From positions 1 to 64,000 of the forward strand of contig JAFAER010000045.1 of NCBI GenBank assembly GCA_023423895.1: a stretch of 64,000 nucleotides of DNA, read 5' to 3'. Source of the stretch: Pseudomonadota bacterium (GTDB lineage: Bacteria > Myxococcota_A > Polyangia > Polyangiales > Polyangiaceae). Every line of letters begins with the position of its first letter. The first letter of the stretch is position 1. Of this stretch, positions 56,201-64,000 are shown piece by piece. Made by a program: the position numbers and the translations under genes. The notes beneath the pieces were generated by a model, which was not told the DNA's origin, searched no databases, and was given only the letters and a program-made list of their open reading frames with translations.

Positions 56201-56936
56201 CATGGGCTTCTCGCACGACATGCGGCGCTACCTGGCCCTCGATCCGAACGAACGGCCCCGTCACCAGGGCGCGTTGACCTTCCGCTCGATCTATGCCGCC
56301 AACGAGGCGTTCGTCTTGCCGCTCTCCCACGACGACGTCATCGCAGAGCGAGGGGGATCGCTGCTGCAGCAGATGCACGGCGATCCGTGGCAGCGGCTCG
56401 CAAACCTACGCCTGCTCTACGCGATGGGCTGGCTGCAGCCTGGTAAGAAGCTCCTCTTCATGGGGGACGAGTTCGCCCAGTGGGAGCCGTGGCACCACGA
56501 CCGTAGCCTCGACTGGCATCTCGCGCGGGAGCGAGAACATGCAGGCATCTCGCGGATGGTCGGCGATCTCAATCGCGTCTATCGCGAGATGTCGGCACTG
56601 CATGTCGGCGACGCGTCGCCGAACGGCTTCGAGTGGATCGACGGCTCGAACGCCGCGATGAGCGTCATCACGTTCCTCCGGAAGGGCGGGGGCTCGAGCG
56701 ACGACATCGCCGTGGTCGCGTGCAACTTCATGCCCGTTCCGCGTCACCAGTACCGGATCGGCGTGCCACGAGGCGGCCGCTATCGCGAGCTGTTCAACAG
56801 CGACGCGGCCGACTACGGCGGCAGCGGTCACGGAAACATGGGTGGCGTGGAAGCCGTCCCGTATCCGTGGAACGGACGCCCGAGCTCGATCGTCGTGATG
56901 TTGCCCCCGCTCGGGGTCATCGTCCTCGGCAAGTGA
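53259..56936 (+). CDS. Fusion of maltokinase-like kinase and 1,4-alpha-glucan branching enzyme
   Basis: 1225 aa with two enzymes in one chain. Residues 25-570 match maltokinase (Mak/Pep2): an N-terminal cap with PAYIAARRWYRTKTKRV, the phosphotransfer site HGDLHLGQ (427-434) and D446 in IIDFEGEP. Residues 620-1225 match GlgB: a CBM48-like domain (about 625-715), then the GH13 barrel with nucleophile D904 (DGLRVD), acid/base E957 (AAEDSSAWPG) and D1025 (LPLSHD). An Ala/Pro/Glu-rich linker (575-615) joins them. The usual SHDE reads SHDD here. Start is GTG 53259 with GGAGG just upstream. It would make maltose-1-phosphate for GlgE and branch its product. Confidence 0.93.
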   Translation: MNSRPTYDATPVEVSGRWDAIFDLEAGMRAKLERILPAYIAARRWYRTKTKRVQAARIAAAFTMPFVLMFDGTGRGAATNARVALVELALDDGSRDLYVLPLAFVSGDDAARLRARRPHAVVLPLQVTVTNGRSRPVSGLVVDALSIEGFLTSWLDAIARGGAIEDSGLVLGFHPLASLQHARTELGPRDLGPKPVEGEQTNTSVLYGDRFVGKVIRKLDPGESPDLEVGRVLTTAGYAHAPVLGGWVDVRPARGVRGPSMEPSTLGLVHAFVPNRGDAWRHVLEVLDGWLTAAAQRDGAPPRIEGDLLTRASESLPLDAAAAAGEYVELAALLGRRVGEMHVALASAAGDPRFLPEPLDAETRTRIAREVATSLERALAHVGTGTSSLGAGARDAFAAVRSRERALEARLADAVRLGEGTIRMRVHGDLHLGQVLFTGNDFVIIDFEGEPARSLDERKSKRSPLVDVAGMLRSYHYAIVSAVRARPEPARAAVAPWATLWYRAVTASFLRGWLGAVEGTIVLPASRLVTHALLDLYLLEKSVYEVRYELDNRPDWVEIPLQGIRELLENEPAPAEPRTAEAPAAGAAEAVTSALPATVEPPTLDPRSPALIAFAQGKATHADGMLGAHPHVDGTTNFAVWAPNAERVDVIGDFDAWAGTPLVRVEGTGLFAGRVRGARVGQRYKYRVTGNGQTRDKADPFAFSSEVAPGNASMIASMEHAWGDAGWMSTRAEHARLDRPMSIYEVHLGSWRRVPEEGNRFLTYREIAAPLAAYAKEMGFTHVELMPVLEHPFYGSWGYSVTGFFAATSRYGTPSDLMYLVDTLHQAGIGVIFDWVPAHFARDEHGLAMFDGGPTFEPADASRAVHPTWNTGLFDFARPEVRSFLLSSAMFWIEQFHADGLRVDGVESILYRDHQRAPGTWTPNELGGRENLEGVEFLRELTGTLKLEHPDIVLAAEDSSAWPGVTRGAAQGGLGFDLKWDMGFSHDMRRYLALDPNERPRHQGALTFRSIYAANEAFVLPLSHDDVIAERGGSLLQQMHGDPWQRLANLRLLYAMGWLQPGKKLLFMGDEFAQWEPWHHDRSLDWHLAREREHAGISRMVGDLNRVYREMSALHVGDASPNGFEWIDGSNAAMSVITFLRKGGGSSDDIAVVACNFMPVPRHQYRIGVPRGGRYRELFNSDAADYGGSGHGNMGGVEAVPYPWNGRPSSIVVMLPPLGVIVLGK

Positions 56937-56971
56937 GGCGCGCGGCGTGCGCGTGACCTTACGGAGCGGCG

Positions 56972-58390
56972 CTACAGCGCGTACAGCGCGATGCCCGCTT
57001 CCGTGCCGACGAGCGTCACCGCCCCGAGCGGCAGGAGCACGTGTACGCGCGGATCCGGAAGGAGAGCGAGCGACTCGTGCTCGCCGCTGTTGGTCTTGCA
57101 GCTCGCGCCACCTTGCGTCGCGACGCACGTGCGGTGCGCCTCGCGGCGCACGCCGAGTCCCCACGCGCTCGGAGTCCAGTCCACCGTCGACCAGGTGCCG
57201 TCGGGCGCGATGTGGACGGTGCCGTGACGTAGCGACGTCGCGATGGCGCCGCCGCTCCCGTCGACGTCGACCGCAACGAACCAGCTCGACGGAAGACCGG
57301 CGATGCGGTCGTACCCGTGGACGGTGCCGTCTTCATCGACGCGGACGACGCCGCGGTCTTCCGTTGCGAGCCATGCCGTGCCTCGTGCGTCGACGGCGAC
57401 GTCCTGGATGGCGTGTGTACCAGCAGGTCGAACGGTCGATCTCTGGACGCGGCCCTTTCCGTCGAGTGGCAAGCGATAGAGTGCTTCGGTCGACACGACC
57501 CAGAGGTGCTTGTCCGTCACGGCGAGCCCGGTGATCGCATGCGGAGCGATCGCCGGCACGCGTGAGAACGTTGCACCGTCGCGGGTGACGAACAGGCCCT
57601 CGCTCGCGCCGACGTAGAGGGCAGCGTCCTTGCCGGTCGTCGCCACGAGCCGGTTCACGAGACGCGCGGGGCTCGCGACGCGCCTCGCGCTCGTCGCGAG
57701 CGGTCCTTTCGGGCGTCCGTCCGGACCGAGCGGCACGCGATGGAGCCCGTCATCGAAGGTCCCGAGCCAGAGCGCGCCCTGGAAGACGGCGCCCGCGTGA
57801 ACGAAGCTCGCCGGATCGTCCGCGTTCTTCGTGAGCGCCTTCGCTTTCGATGCGTCGTCGCCCGGGGCAAAGAAGGCGCCGCCGCCGCGCGTCGTCACGT
57901 AGGCGTCACCGCCGACACGAAGCCGCGCGGTGACGGGGTACCCTTGGAAGAGCGCGAGGTTCGTCGCCTTCGCAGGAGGCGCTTTCGACGGCGTGCACGT
58001 GAACCGCTCGCCGGTGGACGTGCACCGCGACGTTGCGGTCTGGACGACGATCCCCGTCGCGTTCGCCTCGACCGAGCGCACGTCGAGCGTGTCGAGCCCG
58101 TCCTCGACGCCGATGTGCCGCCGCTCGCGCGTCGTCCGCACGTAACGATCGAGGCCGCCGCCCGTCGCGACCCAGACGAACGTGTCGTCGGCCGCGAGCG
58201 CGCGGGCGTCCCGTGCCGAGCTCCAGATCTCGAGCGGCGCGATGGTTCGCCCTTCGAAGACGGGCGCGGGCGCCGGGCTCGTCGTGAGCTTCGAGACGTG
58301 CGGCGGGACGGGAGCGGGCTTCGTCAGGACCGTGCGCGGGATCGGGACGAGCAGGGCGGCCGCCACGATGGCGCTGATTTTCCAGCTCAT
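56972..58390 (-). CDS. Exported regulator-propeller-like protein, 472 aa
   Basis: A signal peptide (residues 4-17 hydrophobic) without clear lipobox is followed by repeated propeller strands of the two-component-regulator propeller type: DTFVWVATGGGLDRYVR, DAYVTTRGGGAFF, GALWLGTFDDGLHRVPL, AALYVGASEGLFVTRDG and GTAWLATEDRGVVRVDEDG. No kinase or output domain follows, so it is a stand-alone sensor or binding propeller. Its ATG overlaps the VIT-VWA gene stop by 4 bp (ATGA), implying a joint function outside the cytoplasmic membrane. Confidence 0.85.
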   Translation of the reverse strand: MSWKISAIVAAALLVPIPRTVLTKPAPVPPHVSKLTTSPAPAPVFEGRTIAPLEIWSSARDARALAADDTFVWVATGGGLDRYVRTTRERRHIGVEDGLDTLDVRSVEANATGIVVQTATSRCTSTGERFTCTPSKAPPAKATNLALFQGYPVTARLRVGGDAYVTTRGGGAFFAPGDDASKAKALTKNADDPASFVHAGAVFQGALWLGTFDDGLHRVPLGPDGRPKGPLATSARRVASPARLVNRLVATTGKDAALYVGASEGLFVTRDGATFSRVPAIAPHAITGLAVTDKHLWVVSTEALYRLPLDGKGRVQRSTVRPAGTHAIQDVAVDARGTAWLATEDRGVVRVDEDGTVHGYDRIAGLPSSWFVAVDVDGSGGAIATSLRHGTVHIAPDGTWSTVDWTPSAWGLGVRREAHRTCVATQGGASCKTNSGEHESLALLPDPRVHVLLPLGAVTLVGTEAGIALYAL

Positions 58391-60807
58391 CGCGCCACCG
58401 TCAGGCGAACGGACTTGTCGCTCTCGTTCCGCGCGCGATCGGCGACGACCACGCGGAGCGCGTGCTCTCCGACGGCGAGCGGAACGAAACCCTCGAACGA
58501 GAGCTTCTCTGCCGACGGAGACGGGGTCAGCGCGAGCGTGCCGCTCGGCGTCCCGATGCGGACCTCGAGCGCCGGCTCGTCGACCAGTACGCGCACGAAG
58601 ACGCCACCGGGACGCATCTCGGCGAAGACCTCGAACGTCGGCTCCTCGGCGTCGATCGTGTACGTCGCCACGCTCGCCTCCACACTGCCGTCGTGATGCA
58701 CGATCGCGACCGGGACCTCGTACGTCCCGTCCGCCACGTCCTTCGGAACGAGGAAGCGCGTGAGCCATTGCTCCGATCCCTCGTCCCAGAACAGGTCCTG
58801 CGTGAGGCCGAACGGGAAGTACGCGGTCACCCGGCGCGCGGTCTTCGGCGCGCGGACCTTGAGGATGGGATCCCCGGGCGGCATCGCGCTGCGCGAGAGC
58901 GAGGCGGCATCTTTGTTGGCCGCGAGCAGCTTTGCACGGCGCTCGCGCATCGTCCCGACCGCGCCGCTCAGCTCCTTCGTGATCTCTTTCTCCGGAAGCG
59001 CGAGGAACGACGTGTACGGCGTGACGAGCTCCCAGGTGAGCCCGAGGTCGACGATCTCGTCCTGCATGTGGCGACGCTCGGTGTCGTCCGCGTTGCCGCG
59101 CTCCTGCTCGAGGAGATCGCCCACGCGCGCGAGGGCCCAGGTGCGCGCGACCCACGGCCGGCTGCTCTTCGACGTCGGATCGACGCCCACCTCGAAGCGC
59201 CTCGCGGCGCCGGCGCGGTCCTTGGCTTCGAGGACGATCTTCGCGGGCGCAGCGCCCTCGACCCGTCCCGAGACGCGCAGCTCGTCGTCCTGGAAGAGGT
59301 CCGGCAGCGTCGTCGGGTAGATCTCGTCGAGCTTCGCGCCCTCGGCGTGCAGCTTCAAGTCCGTGAGAACGGCGGGGGAGAGCTGCGCCAAGAGCTTCGG
59401 CAGCTCGGCGCCGACTGCGCGGGCGTCGGCGACGAACGTGAAGCGTCCGTGCCGAAGCGATGCGATCTTGCTCAGGAGCGCTTTGTCGACGCCGCTCCCG
59501 AGACCGACCGTGAACACGGCGGTGTCGCTCGGATCGGCGGACGCGACCTTGATCGCCGATGGTCCGTCCGACTGCCCGTCGGTGAGGAAGAACACGACGT
59601 CAGGGCGTGCGTCCTTCGTCTGCGCCGCGAGCGCGCGTTCCAGCGCCTTGGCGATCTCGGTGCCTCCGCGCGCGTCGATCTTGCCGATGAATCCCTCGAC
59701 CTTCGCGCGTGTTGCCGCGTCGAGAACGCGAGGCTTGTCGAACAGCACGTCCACCTTGTCGTCGAACGCGATCACGTTGACGGCGTCGGTCGGCTCGAGC
59801 TGATCGATCACCTTCTTCGCCGCGGCTTTTGCGGCCTCCATCGGCTCACCGCTCATGCTGCCCGAGCGATCGAGGACCAGCGTGACGTCGTGGGGCTTCC
59901 GCTTCTCCGCGGCCGGGGCGGGCTTCGTTCCGAGCGCGACGCTGAAGTAGCCGGACCCTTCTCCCTTGTGGAGCGTCGCGTGCAGCACCTCGTGCTCGGC
60001 GTTCGCGTACGACAGCACGAGCTCTGGCGTCGCGCTCTTCGAATCTTTCGGCGCTCCGATCGTGACCTTCATCCCTCCGCCGTCGAGCGGTTCGGTCGTG
60101 AGCGCGTGGGTGGTGCTCTCGAGGCCCGTGACGCCACGTCCGTCGCGGATTTCGATGTCGAACGAAGCGTCGCTCCGCGAGAGGCGTGCGCGATATTCGA
60201 CCTTGCCGCGACGGTGCTGGAGAAGCCGGCCCGTCGAGACCTCGATGCGCTTCTTCTCGCCCGGCTCGATCGGGAACACGCGGAACGAGAACGAGCCTTC
60301 ACCCGTCTGCTCCAGGAGCCCCGGATCGCGTTGCATACCGCTCAGCGCTTCGTAGATCTCGCGTGCCGCCTCGCGCTCGAAGACCTCACCCACGATCTTC
60401 TCTTCGCCGTTCCAGTACGCGAACCCGGTCGCCGTCGCACCCTCGCCGACCATCAGGCGATAGGTGCCTTCCAGGCGAGCTTTGCTCTCGTTCTGGAAGA
60501 CGTGTCGATGCCATGTGCTCGCGAATCCGTCGTCGAGCCGGATGTGGAGCGCCTCCGACACGATCGGCAAGAGCGACGTCGCGCCGTCTTCGCTGCGCGT
60601 CTCGAGCGCCGCTCCAGTCTCGAGCGGATGCTCCTGGGCGAAGGCGTCGCGGGCGGCGAACGGCTCGGCCATGACGACCGGGCCGCAGAGCGCTGCGAGC
60701 AGCACGAGCGCGTGTCGCCCCGCCCACACGTCGTGGGTGAGGCGGGACACGCGGCGAAGCACGAATTCACGAAGGGACGAGGGGTTGGAAGGCGCGATCG
60801 GGTTCAC
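58387..60807 (-). CDS. Exported VIT and VWA domain protein, 806 aa
   Basis: Signal peptide within residues 20-57 (long, with AFAQE as likely cleavage). A VIT (inter-alpha-trypsin inhibitor type) domain covers about 75-215 (LDDGFASTWHRHVFQN, YWNGEEKIVGEVFEREAAREIYE). A VWA domain covers about 305-475 with an intact MIDAS starting at D313 (LDRSGSM), and a C-terminal Ig-like region from about 700. Such proteins mediate metal-dependent adhesion or complex assembly at the surface. The start is GTG 60807 with no clear ribosome-binding site. It is the upstream partner of the propeller gene. Confidence 0.9.
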   Translation of the reverse strand: MNPIAPSNPSSLREFVLRRVSRLTHDVWAGRHALVLLAALCGPVVMAEPFAARDAFAQEHPLETGAALETRSEDGATSLLPIVSEALHIRLDDGFASTWHRHVFQNESKARLEGTYRLMVGEGATATGFAYWNGEEKIVGEVFEREAAREIYEALSGMQRDPGLLEQTGEGSFSFRVFPIEPGEKKRIEVSTGRLLQHRRGKVEYRARLSRSDASFDIEIRDGRGVTGLESTTHALTTEPLDGGGMKVTIGAPKDSKSATPELVLSYANAEHEVLHATLHKGEGSGYFSVALGTKPAPAAEKRKPHDVTLVLDRSGSMSGEPMEAAKAAAKKVIDQLEPTDAVNVIAFDDKVDVLFDKPRVLDAATRAKVEGFIGKIDARGGTEIAKALERALAAQTKDARPDVVFFLTDGQSDGPSAIKVASADPSDTAVFTVGLGSGVDKALLSKIASLRHGRFTFVADARAVGAELPKLLAQLSPAVLTDLKLHAEGAKLDEIYPTTLPDLFQDDELRVSGRVEGAAPAKIVLEAKDRAGAARRFEVGVDPTSKSSRPWVARTWALARVGDLLEQERGNADDTERRHMQDEIVDLGLTWELVTPYTSFLALPEKEITKELSGAVGTMRERRAKLLAANKDAASLSRSAMPPGDPILKVRAPKTARRVTAYFPFGLTQDLFWDEGSEQWLTRFLVPKDVADGTYEVPVAIVHHDGSVEASVATYTIDAEEPTFEVFAEMRPGGVFVRVLVDEPALEVRIGTPSGTLALTPSPSAEKLSFEGFVPLAVGEHALRVVVADRARNESDKSVRLTVAR

Positions 60808-60934
60808 GCCAGGGGACAGAGCAACATGCTCTCCACCGATGCGAACGCTTCTGTGGGATGACGCTGCCTTGGTGCTGGCGACCTCGGCGGTCCGCTACGA
60901 ATCACATCGCCCGTGCGTTCGCTCGTGCTACGGG

Positions 60935-61720
60935 ATGCGGATGCGTCGGCGTCAGGTCGTCGAGATCGAAGATCTCCCGTGGTGCCCTCGCGTCGTGCGC
61001 GACGGCGGGACCGACTGGCTCGGGTTCCTCGCGAACACGACGCGGGGGTTCGACGTGGTCGCACCGAAGATCCGCGCCGCGATGGATGCGACCGGAACGT
61101 CGAACATCGTCGATCTGTGCTCCGGCGGTGGCGGTCCGTGGCTGACGCTCGAGCGAGAGCTCGCGAAGAGCGGTCCCGTTCACGTCGAGCTCACGGATCT
61201 CTATCCGAACCTCGGCGCGCTCTCCGCCATCCACGAGCGGAGCGGCGGGCGATGCGGTTTTCGATCGACGTCGATCGACGCGACCGACGTGCCCGCCGAG
61301 CTCGACGGCGTCCGCACGATGTTCAGCTCCTTTCACCATTTCCCGCCGGAACGGGCGAGCGCCATCCTCGCGGACGCCGTTCGCAAGCGTCGCGCGATCG
61401 CCGTCTTCGAGGCTGTCGACCAGCGCGCGCTGTCGATGTTGCTCATGCCTGTCCAGGCCGCGGCCGTCTTCGCGTTGACGCCGTTCATGCGACCGTTCCG
61501 CTGGTCACGCCTCTTGTTCACCTACGCTTTGCCGCTCATCCCTGGGCTCGTGCTGTTCGACGGCGTGATGTCCATGTTGCGGATCTACCTGGCCGACGAG
61601 CTGAAGGAGCTCGTCGCGCGCGTCCCTGGAAGCGAGAGCTTCGCGTGGGACATCGGGACGACACGCGTCGGACCGCTGCCGATCCGGATCACGCACCTCG
61701 TGGGCGTTCCGCGACGGTGA
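60935..61720 (+). CDS. SAM-dependent methyltransferase-like protein, 261 aa
   Basis: The SAM-binding motif NIVDLCSGGGGPWLTLE (about 62-78) and VELTDLYPN (strand 2) identify a class I methyltransferase fold. The C-terminal part contains a hydrophobic stretch (SMLLMPVQAAAVFALTPF and LPLIPGLVLFDGVMSML), suggesting membrane association and perhaps a lipid or small hydrophobic substrate. The start is ATG 60935 or 60941; neither has a good ribosome-binding site, and the frame remains open upstream. Its stop is 1 bp from that of the convergent parvulin gene. Confidence 0.75.
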   Translation: MRMRRRQVVEIEDLPWCPRVVRDGGTDWLGFLANTTRGFDVVAPKIRAAMDATGTSNIVDLCSGGGGPWLTLERELAKSGPVHVELTDLYPNLGALSAIHERSGGRCGFRSTSIDATDVPAELDGVRTMFSSFHHFPPERASAILADAVRKRRAIAVFEAVDQRALSMLLMPVQAAAVFALTPFMRPFRWSRLLFTYALPLIPGLVLFDGVMSMLRIYLADELKELVARVPGSESFAWDIGTTRVGPLPIRITHLVGVPRR

Positions 61721-61721
61721 G

Positions 61722-62645
61722 CTACTCGGCGGCCGCGGTCGCTCGCGCCCGCGCGACGACGACGGCGTCGCCGTCGATGGCAGGCGAGGGAAGCGCTTCG
61801 CCGGGACGGGCCCCGTGCGCGAACGTCTCGATGGCGGCTTTGGCGGCGGCGGGAAGTCGAACCTGCTTCAGCCGGTCGCGATCGACGACCGACGCCGTCG
61901 GCCGACTCGCGTCGCTCGCGCCGCGCTCGCCGAGAACCGCGAGGACGGCCTCGGCGATCGCAGCGCGTGCCGGCATGTTCGCCTTGAAACGCTCGAGCAG
62001 CTCGTCGCCGAGGCGCTTCGTCAGTTCTGGCGCCTTCGACTTCCGGTAAGCGCTCTCGATCCGATCGTCGGACGCGCGCTCTTTCCGCACGATGTGCCAG
62101 CCGTCCGCCGAACGGACGGGGGCGCTCGTCTCGCCCGGTGCAAGCGCTGCGAAGGCGCTGGCGACGGGCGGCGGCAGCTCCTTCACTCGGTCGGCAGGAT
62201 ATTCGCCGCCGCTGTCCTTGCTGGCGGCGTCCTCCGAGAGCTGCTTCGCCACCTTGCCGAAGTCCTCGCCCTGCTTCAGGCGATCGAGCGCGGCCTGCGC
62301 CTTCTTCTTCGCCGCGAGCCCCGGGTCCTTCTCGCCGCCGGGCACCTTGAAGAGGATGTGCCGGGCATTCCCGCTCACGGCCGCAGCGTTCTCCGGCGCA
62401 CGGCTCCACGCGTCGACGTCGGGCGGTGATGCGGGGGCGAGGCGCTCGACCCACTTGCGATGAAAGACGACGTATTCGACGAGCAGCGGCGGCGCGTCGG
62501 GAACGCTCGCGACCGGCGGCGCTTCGTGAGCGCGTGCGGGCGGCGTCTGCGCCGGAGGGGCATTGCCTCCGCACGCGACGAGCGACGCCAACGAGAGACC
62601 GAGCGCGAACCGAAGGCACACGACGGGCTGACGTCGCGCGCTCAC
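61722..62645 (-). CDS. Parvulin-type peptidyl-prolyl isomerase lipoprotein
   Basis: 307 aa. The lipoprotein signal ends in LVAC (Cys near 25). A parvulin domain covers about 90-190: ARHILFKV, AQAALDRLKQGEDFGKVAKQLSED, SGGEYPADRV and PVRSADGWHIVR. This arrangement is that of PrsA/PpiC-like folding helpers for exported proteins, anchored by lipid. GTG 62645 overlaps the M16 peptidase stop by 4 bp (GTGA), so folding and processing functions are coupled. Confidence 0.9.
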   Translation of the reverse strand: MSARRQPVVCLRFALGLSLASLVACGGNAPPAQTPPARAHEAPPVASVPDAPPLLVEYVVFHRKWVERLAPASPPDVDAWSRAPENAAAVSGNARHILFKVPGGEKDPGLAAKKKAQAALDRLKQGEDFGKVAKQLSEDAASKDSGGEYPADRVKELPPPVASAFAALAPGETSAPVRSADGWHIVRKERASDDRIESAYRKSKAPELTKRLGDELLERFKANMPARAAIAEAVLAVLGERGASDASRPTASVVDRDRLKQVRLPAAAKAAIETFAHGARPGEALPSPAIDGDAVVVARARATAAAE

Positions 62646-63973
62646 CGAAGGGAGTATCCCTTCACCATGTCCTCGAGGCGGCGGTCCTCGCCGTCGTCGA
62701 GCAGGCCCACGGCGAGCACGTTGAGCCGGTCGGGCTGAGCGAGCATGTCCGCGAGCGCGCGGATGTCTTCCCGGGTGACCGCGGCATTCTTGGCGGCGCG
62801 CTCCTCCGGGAGCTCGAACCGATCGAAGAGAATACCTGCCGCGTAGAATCCGGCGAGCTCCTCGGGCGAGTCGAACATCGAGCGCATGTCCCAGCCGTGA
62901 CGGCGTCGCGCCTTGGCAAGCTCGTCCTCGGTCGGTCCGGTCCGGGCGAGCTCGGCGAGCAGCTTCGTGATCTCGCTCGCGACGACCGCCGCGCGCGCGT
63001 GCTGGACGCCTGCTGCGAAGTCGAGGACGCCGTCGTCGTCGTAACCGTCGAAGGACGCGCTCACGTCGTAACAGAGGCCCTTGTTGTCGCAGACCTGATG
63101 ATAGAGACGCGTCGACATCCCGTCGTCGAGGATGCGCATCAACATGTCCATCGACGCGCGCATCTCCGAACGATCGGGGATCGCTCGGTAGCAGACGCGA
63201 AGCTCCGTCTGGCTGGACACGTTCTCGACGAGCTCGAAGCGCGGATGCTTCTGCGAGTGCTGCGGCGCGATCGTCGTCACGCGCTCGCCGCGGGGCATGC
63301 GCGAGAAGTGCTTGTTCGCGAGCTCGATGGCCTGATCCGGATCCACGTCGCCCGAGAAGGCGAGCACGCAGTTCGCGGCGTTGTAATGCCTCGCGTGGTG
63401 CTCGCGGAGCATCGCCTGCGTGAACGAGCGCACGCGCGTCTCGTCGCCCGTGATCGTGAAGCCGAGCGGATGATTCGGGTAGATGAGCTGGCGCGAGAGG
63501 TTGTCCGCGTCGATCATCCGCCCTTCGTCGTCGAGGTCCTCGAGGATCTCCTCGCAGACGATTTCCTTCTCGACGTCGATGTCCGCGAACGTCGGCTCCA
63601 TGATGACTTCGGAGAACAGGCTCGTCGCCTCGGCCAGGGTCTCCGCAGGCAGCGTCACCGAGAAGACGCCGAAGTCGACCTGCGTGGCGGCGTACAGGTA
63701 ACCGCCGAGGCTCTCGAACGCGAGGTTCACGTCGTGCGCGTGCGGAAGGCGCGGCGTGCCCCGATAGAGCATGTGCTCGAGGAAGTGGGAGAGACCGTTC
63801 TTCTCTTCGGTCTCGAAGCGCGAGCCGACGCGAACATAAAGCGCGACGTGGGCGCGATGCAGCTGCGGTTGCGGGGAGACGGCGACCGACAGCCCGTTGT
63901 CGAGTGTCTCGACGCGGTACGTGGAGCGCTGGTCCGCCGCGCGAGAGATGCTGCTGCGCCGCGACGCTCCCAC
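62642..63973 (-). CDS. M16-family zinc peptidase
   Basis: 443 aa, one M16 peptidase chain. The inverted zinc motif HFLEH (HxxEH) is at 63-67 and a distal Glu ligand lies in VEKEIVCEEILED about 77 residues later. A second, inactive-type domain follows from about 230. The start is GTG 63973, with AAGG 6 nt upstream, 27 bp from the window end, so the gene appears complete, but an upstream operon partner would be out of view. No signal peptide is visible. The active M16 chain often pairs with an inactive one, not seen here. Confidence 0.92.
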   Translation of the reverse strand: MGASRRSSISRAADQRSTYRVETLDNGLSVAVSPQPQLHRAHVALYVRVGSRFETEEKNGLSHFLEHMLYRGTPRLPHAHDVNLAFESLGGYLYAATQVDFGVFSVTLPAETLAEATSLFSEVIMEPTFADIDVEKEIVCEEILEDLDDEGRMIDADNLSRQLIYPNHPLGFTITGDETRVRSFTQAMLREHHARHYNAANCVLAFSGDVDPDQAIELANKHFSRMPRGERVTTIAPQHSQKHPRFELVENVSSQTELRVCYRAIPDRSEMRASMDMLMRILDDGMSTRLYHQVCDNKGLCYDVSASFDGYDDDGVLDFAAGVQHARAAVVASEITKLLAELARTGPTEDELAKARRRHGWDMRSMFDSPEELAGFYAAGILFDRFELPEERAAKNAAVTREDIRALADMLAQPDRLNVLAVGLLDDGEDRRLEDMVKGYSLR

Positions 63974-64000
63974 GTTCGCCTTTTCCGCCGGCCGCGGCGC

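Overview
The window is high-GC bacterial chromosome, roughly two-thirds G+C by eye, with strong G/C preference at third codon positions and many GTG/TTG starts. The mix points to a Myxococcota member of the Polyangia type: eukaryote-like Ser/Thr kinases, many Cys-anchored lipoproteins with beta-propeller or VWA domains, a Family 1 encapsulin with encapsulated ferritin, the GlgE alpha-glucan pathway, and GTP-dependent PEP carboxykinase. This assignment is inference from gene content. I see no tRNA, rRNA, CRISPR array, insertion sequence or phage gene, so this looks like core and lineage-specific chromosome rather than a mobile island.

Layout. 1-10.2 kb (+): a 55-residue protein, two overlapping surface-propeller genes, mutS, an EamA transporter overlapping mutS by 4 bp, and a REC-GGDEF diguanylate cyclase. 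10.3-13.4 kb (-): gcvT, gcvH and a Ser/Thr kinase fused to a macro domain. 13.4-16.5 kb (+): a gene-free stretch with a heptamer repeat, a methyltransferase and metK. 16.7-21.2 kb: a VWA lipoprotein, a histone-H1-like DUF6496 protein (-), class III alcohol dehydrogenase (-), then encapsulated ferritin and encapsulin (+). 21.3-23.2 kb (-): glnA and glnB. 23.5-31.2 kb: a PLP desulfhydrase/deaminase-like enzyme (+), a second Ser/Thr kinase (-), acs (-) and a PAS-GGDEF-EAL protein (-).

31.4-43.2 kb: a small hydrophilic protein (+), then the (-) unit pckG, lipoprotein, DUF1704 metallopeptidase; a crotonase and a DUF3060 beta-helix lipoprotein (+); the (-) unit MoxR, DUF58, transglutaminase; a lipoprotein (+); and a membrane protein with a PYGAPQ repeat tail (-). 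43.5-48.1 kb (-): an anchored hypothetical, exonuclease III, a CPA2 antiporter with a C-terminal EIIA domain, and NAD-type isocitrate dehydrogenase. 48.2-56.9 kb: a hydrolase (+), a GH77 glucanotransferase (-), and glgE followed by a maltokinase-GlgB fusion (+), a compact glycogen/alpha-glucan cluster. 57-64 kb: a secreted propeller and VIT-VWA pair (-), a methyltransferase (+), and a parvulin lipoprotein and M16 peptidase (-).

Packing is tight. Several same-strand pairs overlap by 1-4 bp, and four convergent pairs have stop codons only 1-10 bp apart. The items most worth a second look are the kinase-macro fusion, the maltokinase-branching-enzyme fusion beside glgE, the encapsulin nanocompartment with a 9-bp repeat in its promoter region, and the antiporter-EIIA fusion.
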